DNA from: Liolophura sinensis
Lineage: Eukaryota; Mollusca; Polyplacophora; Chitonida; Chitonidae
Assembly: GCF_032854445.1 (NCBI RefSeq)
Contig: NC_088296.1
Span: 27,112,667 to 27,172,666, forward strand
DNA: 60,000 nt
Reading direction: 5' to 3'
The notes beneath the pieces are model-generated. The model was given only the letters and a program-made list of their open reading frames with translations. It did no database searches and was not told the DNA's origin. This document shows positions 54,720 through 60,000 of the stretch, piece after piece (position 1 is the stretch's first letter; every line of letters begins with the position of its first letter). The position numbers were made by a program, and so were the translations under genes.

Positions 54720-56160
54720 TTAATATTTGAAACTGTAAAATAATTACGTGCTGAGAAGATTTTCTAATGTAACCATCCCCAGTAAAAAAAGTTTATACTG
54801 TTTATACTGTTTATGATATAGAGTATACATAAATAGAGATTTGCCATCTACGTACTCCAGTGCAATTTGACTGATACATGAAACAACTGAAATAGCTGAC
54901 CTTAATTTTTATAGTTACAAATGAAAGGGCGCAAAGCTTTCTGGTGAGGAATTTGACAAGAAAAAATAGCTGAACGCTGGAAGAAATGTCGCGAACAAAC
55001 TTCATTCAACCTGTTGATAAAGTATTTTACCATGCCCCAACCCCGAAGACAGTCCAGTGAGTTGAGGTTTGAGTGTCAACTTAAGCAAAGAACATGATTA
55101 AACTGTGTCTTTTTCACTGATATTTTCTTCCATTCCACCGATATTTCAGAATATTCCATTCTTCGATGTGGTAGCCATATAAACGATTTTAAATTAAATT
55201 AAATTAAATTTTAACATTTTAATACTTTTTCATGCAAATGTTTATTAAATAGGATCAGAACACATTGTCTTGTGTAATTCTGGACATTGTAATTGGGCTC
55301 AGTACATTGGAAGTAACATTTTATTTTTCCTTTGAACAAAGAGTGCTATGGTCTAGATGCGGCCTCGTGTCAGGAGGTGTGTAAGATACCTTGTCAAATG
55401 CGGTGGTTGTCCGGTGCTCTGTCCGGAGTTTCCTACATTCGTAAGCGTGACAGCCGTCATATAGAAGGGTTGCATGTGACATCATCACCCCGAGAACAAT
55501 AGGCAGTCAGCCATATTGGAGTCCTTTAGATTACAGCTTGCCTCTGACTACTAACGGTGTGCCCAAGATAAATACGCCCAAAATAGTCATAGACAGTTAG
55601 CACAGTTGAGTAATTTGATAAACTAAACTGACGATGCTCTTTAAGGGAATTTGAAAACCGGTGCAAAAGTCTTCAACAGTGTTCATACAGTAAGCAACAT
55701 ATTCTTTTTGACCTCGTTAAAGCCCGTCAGAAGGGAAACCACAAGCCATGTTCTTCAGGCTGACAAGTTTCTGGAGTGCTTGGACAGTGACATCAGGCAG
55801 TTTGCCCAATAAAATGAATGAGAACAAACACATGTATTTCAGGGGTCAACGATGGAGTAGTGTTAAAGTAAAAGAAAGCTAAAATATGAAGTAAGGTTCA
55901 TCATACAGACAACCGTGCATAAATATGCTTTCATTTGCTTTTTTTTTTAGATCTTTGTGAAGAGAGTTAAAGCCGTTTAAACCTTTGAATTCTAAGGTGG
56001 GCTTTACGGACCATACTATCAAAGTTTAGGAACTGTTACGTCACATGGAGTTTTTCCAACTTTAATCACGACACTGGATGTTGTAATAACTCCTTTAACC
56101 AATGAGTAAAAGATTACTGAAATGATATTCCCAAGAATTCCTTCCTTTTGATGAGCCTCG
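54720..56160. other. Intergenic, no gene recognised
   Basis: AT-rich unique DNA. A second Cys-rich stretch at about 55345-55460 (ECYGLDAASCQEVCKIPCQM) is open but has no clear splice sites. Confidence 0.5.
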
Positions 56161-56977
56161 GGGGTGGGGGGGGGGGGGGGTGAGTTGTGACGTGAGAGGT
56201 CCTAAATACCGTCAGAATGGCCACCGTAAAATTGAAATGCCTTTCAACACCCTAAACAAATTTTTAATTTTTAAAAAAATGAAAGCATTTTTACACAGTT
56301 TCAGTGGTCTGTATGATGAACCTTACTTCATATTTAAGCTTTCTTTTACTTTAAATAAAAAAAAGAAAAGTAAAAAAAAACTTAGAATGACAAGTAATCA
56401 ACATGTGAGCCAGACCCACTCGACGATACACTCACCAACAACAACAACATCCTGAGAGCCACCCAGAGCTTGCCGTGGATCCAGGAGAATACAAGCATTT
56501 TATGTCTTTGTATATTATATTGAGAGGAAAAGTGCCATGTCCGTGATACTGTTACGAACCCAGTTTTTAAATATTTCATTATATTTTTTGATTTGCTCTT
56601 GACTCAGTGTCTGACGTGTGTATTTCCCACTGTGTACGTTATAGCCTGCACTGTAATTTAATCAAGCGTTCCCGAGGCTTCGGTGTTCACGAGTTTAGTG
56701 TCATTGTACAAAGCGTATACATTCTGGAAATATGTATCGGTGTTTTAAACATATCTACGATCAAACCATCCAGAAATTCTTTACGTTAGTCTATAAATAT
56801 GACCGACGGATTTGTGAAGCTCGCGGTCATTTACTCAAGTCCACTTGAGAGCAGTCATATTGACTGTCATCCACTGTGAAAGATTCTGCTGAGTTTGGAT
56901 ATATGCGCTACAACGCCATTCGATATTCGTCATGTGTACTCCATTTTCTGTACATAGCGCTTGCTATTTTTCTAGCC
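56161..56977. other. Intergenic, no gene recognised
   Basis: Starts with a G-rich run (56161-56181) and has A-rich stretches at 56355-56381. Short frames only. Confidence 0.55.
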
Positions 56978-57132
56978 ATTAATTTGGAGCTTGTATTGGT
57001 CATTGTCTTTTTTTGCGATCACTCACATTTCACCCCAGTTTACCCTGAAAGTGACTTTGTGTACATTCATAGGCTGTTGGGGAATAAATCTTCGTCAACG
57101 TATATAAAGTATATGTAAAGGTATACGTTAAA

Positions 57133-57212
<80 letters not shown>

Positions 57213-57262
57213 TGAAATGTGAGTGATCGCAAAAAAAGACAATGACCAATACAAGCTCCAAA

Positions 57263-57267
<5 letters not shown>
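56978..57267. repeat. Perfect 54-bp inverted repeat around (TA)n
   Basis: 56978-57031 (ATTAATTTGGAGCTTGTATT ... CACTCACATTTC) is the exact reverse complement of 57214-57267. The 182-bp spacer contains (TA)n at 57134-57205. Confidence 0.95.

Positions 57268-57321
<54 letters not shown>
57268..57321. repeat. (AT)n microsatellite
   Basis: About 27 AT repeats immediately after the right arm of the inverted repeat. Confidence 0.95.
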
Positions 57322-57328
<7 letters not shown>

Positions 57329-57439
57329 GCGGGTAAAATTCACAGCTGAAATGTTTCCCATATAACATGATTATCCAACATAATTTTAAAAAAGGGGAAA
57401 TATAGGGGTAAATAGAGGTAAAAGTAATTTGTTTGGATC

Positions 57440-57796
57440 TTAAACTGAAAAGGTACTGCATGAAAATCCTAGTAAATCATATAAACAATCATAAAATGAA
57501 GGTTGAAGAACAGAAGAGGCAGAGTTATTAACAGACAACTTAAGGATGAGAGATACTCTAAGAGTGCGCTGACGCCGACGGATGCACAAGGGCCACTCCT
57601 TACAGAAAACCTGCATAACGTGTAATGGCGTCGATCGTATACCCCCGGTACAAACCCGAAGCGCAGCGCACTGAATCGAATCCAACCCACCCTTAAGTGT
57701 CTTACAAGCAGACTCATACGCTTCACAGCAGTAGTCAAGCCGAGAGCGAATTAAGGAACGATATAACAAAAGAAGACATTGTCTATCTGCGCCCAC
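57440..57796 (-). pseudogene. LINE RT C-terminal (thumb) segment
   Basis: GADRQCLLLLYRSLIRSRLD YCCEAYESA and LDSIQCAALRVCTGGIRSTP match the stretch following the RT core in many LINEs (LYRSLIRSRLDYG, LDxIQNxALRICTG). It ends ...GFSCSTFSV and a stop at 57440. Confidence 0.82.
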
Positions 57797-57895
57797 CCCC
57801 CTCCCCAGGATTTCTTGTGTTATTTAATACATCGTTATCAGACTTCTTTGTAAAATAACATCTTCAGCCTTAGCACGAAATTTCCATGATGGCAT

Positions 57896-58957
57896 CTATT
57901 TCCTGCGGAATATCTCTCCTGCAAACTTTGATATTTCGAGAACGAATCCATAAAGCTTTATCATCAGCAAACAGTGAACATTTAAGGCCAGGAGGGATAG
58001 CTTCCGGGAGATCATTAATAGCTGTATTAGAAGAATGGGTGGCAAAACACTCCCCAGCGGCACCTCATTCTCTACAGGGCGAAGATGAGAGAAAGACCGA
58101 CGGACACGAACTTGAATTAAATGATCAGATAAAAAGTCCTTCATACATCCTAATATTTCCCACTTTTAACAATATTGTTCAGTTTCCTCAACATCCCCGT
58201 CCTCCAAACCATATCGTATGCCTTTTCATTGTTTAAAAATACAGCAAATAAATATTTTTCAACTGAAAAACAGACAAATATCGGTGCCGAGTGTTATCAC
58301 ATGATCAGCTGTACACCTGTCAAACCGGAATCCACTCTGTACAGAGGCCATAGCATTATTTTTAGTTAAGAAATATATTAGAAGGGATTAATCATTCTTT
58401 CCATAGTTCTACAGATACATGACAGAGCTATGGGCCAATATGAAGATGGCAGAGAATGATCTTTTCCAGGTTAGGGACCGGAAATGACTACAGCAGCTCT
58501 CTTCCATGTGTAACTTTATACTTGAGTATATAGTATTATACAACAAACGTAAAGTGTTAAGACAGCGGCCAGGTAAGTTTCTAATCACTGAATTCATAAC
58601 GCCGTCTTCTCCAAGAGAAGAATCCGCAGGCGAGGATAAAGCCTGTTTCAGTTCTGTAATGCTGAAGTCCTCATTAATAGGCATGTCATCAAACGCTATA
58701 TTACTGAAAGGGTTCATTTCTTCATCATCATTTTTATGTGGGACAAAATCTGGATTATAGTTGTCCGCACTGGATACAAAAGGGAACGTATCAACCAGTA
58801 TATTAGCTTTGTCTTCATTGGATACATTTTCTACCCCATCAGGTATTACTGTGGGGATATTACCTTTAGTTCTTTTAACTTTAATGAAATTAACTTTATT
58901 CCACACAGATTTTATGGTAGCCTTGACATTAAGACTAGAAAAAAATTTCGCCCGCAT
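57896..58957 (-). pseudogene. LINE reverse transcriptase core
   Basis: FSITELKQALSSPADSSLGE and DGVMNSVIRNLP start the RT (58957-58409 frame). With frame changes the sequence continues as WKRAAVVISGP, PGKDHSLPSSYWPIALSCIC, QSGFRFDRCTADHVI and NNEKAYDMVWR (motif A; the first Asp appears as Asn). Then RPVENEVPLGSVLPPILL (motif B) and CSLFADDKALWI (motif C, FADD). All key motifs are recognisable but at least three frameshifts separate them. Confidence 0.8.
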
Positions 58958-59114
58958 TCTTTCTGCTTTTTTTCCTTGATCATGCGCTGTGCTATAACTT
59001 CAGCCTTCTTATGTTATAGAGTGTCATCCATTAATCTAGTACGTCACACGCGGTTCTCTTTGATAGCTGCTGAACACTCCTCCGTCCACCACGGTATCGG
59101 CATTTTGGAATGAA

Positions 59115-59960
59115 CTACTCCGGGTGATTTTGGAATTGAATTATTCGCCGCAGTGGACATAGCTTTAAGTATATTTTACTAAATATATCAATATCTTCAT
59201 GAAACGCATCACCTGAAAAGGACTTTATACATCGATGTCTATATAGATTCCAATCGGCTCTATGTACTTTCCATCTTGGGGGTTGACTCAGGCTATTAAC
59301 ATGTGGAGAAAAATTGTACATATCATAAATTGGGCAATGGTCACTCCCAAAAGGAGAGGTCCCATCCAAAGACCATCTATTATTAAGACTAATATCAAAT
59401 GTACATATTGTAAGGTCTAATGCTGATGTATTGCCTGTACAAGGGTCTATATGTGTTCCCGAACCATCATTTAAAATAACTAAATCATTTTCTTGGATGA
59501 AAGGTACAACCGTTCTTCCATTAGTGTCTGTTTTTCCCCACCCCACTAAGGACTATGAGCATTGAAATCTCCACAAATAATTTAAGACCTTTTGCAAAAG
59601 GATAAAAGCAACTTAAAATCATTTGGCGTTAGCTTCTCACAAGGGTTATATATAAGTGAACCACAGTAAAAGATTTACCATTTCAGGTAGAAACATTAAC
59701 AGCCTGACATTCTGTACAGGTAAAATGGGGCAGGTTTATTTCAGAATATGATAACCCATTTCTCAGGAAAATAGCCAACCCACCCTTCTCCCATGTATCT
59801 CTATCTTGTCTATATATTTTGTACTCAGGATAAGTGAAATCGATAAAGTTCTTTAAATACGTCTCTTAAACACACACAATATCCAGAGTTGGAAACATGG
59901 TGCAAAATGTTCAAGCCAAGCCTTGATAACTGTCAACAACTTTACAAAATAGCAAATGTA
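59115..59960 (-). pseudogene. LINE apurinic-type endonuclease domain
   Basis: WEKGGLAIFLRNGLSY lies at about 59790. ICGDFNAHSPLWGG (the GDFNAH motif with its metal-binding Asp/Asn) is at about 59530-59575. Then in the frame of 59546 come TDTNGRTVVPFIQENDLVIL, SALDLTICTFDIS and FGSDHCPIYD, the conserved SALDL and GSDH end of LINE endonucleases. This domain nicks target DNA. Frame changes near 59540 and upstream make it a relic. Confidence 0.82.
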
Positions 59961-60000
59961 TCTAAGCATACATGCATGCAAGCATACACCGAGACATATG

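Larger units (their letters stand above)
57440..60000 (-). mobile_element. APE-type non-LTR retrotransposon (LINE), decayed, runs off window
   Basis: On the minus strand from 60000 down: endonuclease, RT fingers and palm, then the RT C-terminal part, all in order but in different frames. The 3' end is near 57420-57440; the 5' end is outside the window. Clade is not settled; the style suggests the Jockey/I side of LINEs. Confidence 0.85.

Noticed and set aside
55345-55500. Cys-rich frame ECYGLDAASCQEVCKIPCQM
   Set aside because: No convincing splice sites or start, and too short to call alone.

Overview
This is animal nuclear DNA, most likely from a mollusc and possibly a bivalve. Genes are interrupted by GT-AG introns. 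Minisatellites are very abundant. Several SINE copies end in the ACGGCGTAAAACACC-type tail followed by (AAAT)n that I associate with molluscan and related lophotrochozoan genomes. The species call is inference.

Layout. (1) 299-15585, + strand: a complete five-coding-exon sigma-class glutathione S-transferase gene (214 aa). Its fourth intron is about 12.2 kb long and is almost filled by a minisatellite of about 173 units of 68 bp (3339-15140). (2) 16524-19088, +: a decayed Penelope-like retroelement (PLE). (3) 19.1-23.6 kb: no recognised gene, one exon-like segment and a long (TA)n tract. (4) 23639-36154: a recent tandem segmental duplication (units of about 6.5 and 6.0 kb). Each unit carries one GNAT N-acetyltransferase gene; the first copy is frameshifted and the second intact. 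A third, older paralogue lies at 38922-39575. (5) 36.5-46.99 kb: a series of minisatellites with periods of about 21, 44, 17, 23, 75, 19, 24 and 60/58 bp. The last two appear to have grown from neighbouring parts of one dispersed repeat, which also exists unexpanded at 41843-42075. (6) 47506-50438, +: a decayed tyrosine-recombinase retrotransposon (Ngaro/DIRS-like) with remains of a gag zinc finger, RT, RNase H, recombinase and SGNH hydrolase. (7) 50722-53624, -: a second PLE of the same family, 5' truncated, flanked by a 9-bp target-site duplication and inserted in a small tandem repeat. (8) 54.2-57.4 kb: a tRNA-derived SINE, a weak Cys-rich exon candidate and a perfect 54-bp inverted repeat around (TA)n. 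(9) 57440-60000, -: a decayed APE-type LINE running off the window.

The functional cellular genes are the GST and the GNAT cluster, both acting on small molecules. No operon or pathway links them. Most of the rest is repeats. The clearest unusual theme is that SINEs and other dispersed repeats seem to seed minisatellite growth. The giant GST-intron array resembles the SINE central domain and ends directly in a SINE tail, and a second array (about 28.0-29.64 kb, and its duplicate) also runs into a SINE tail.
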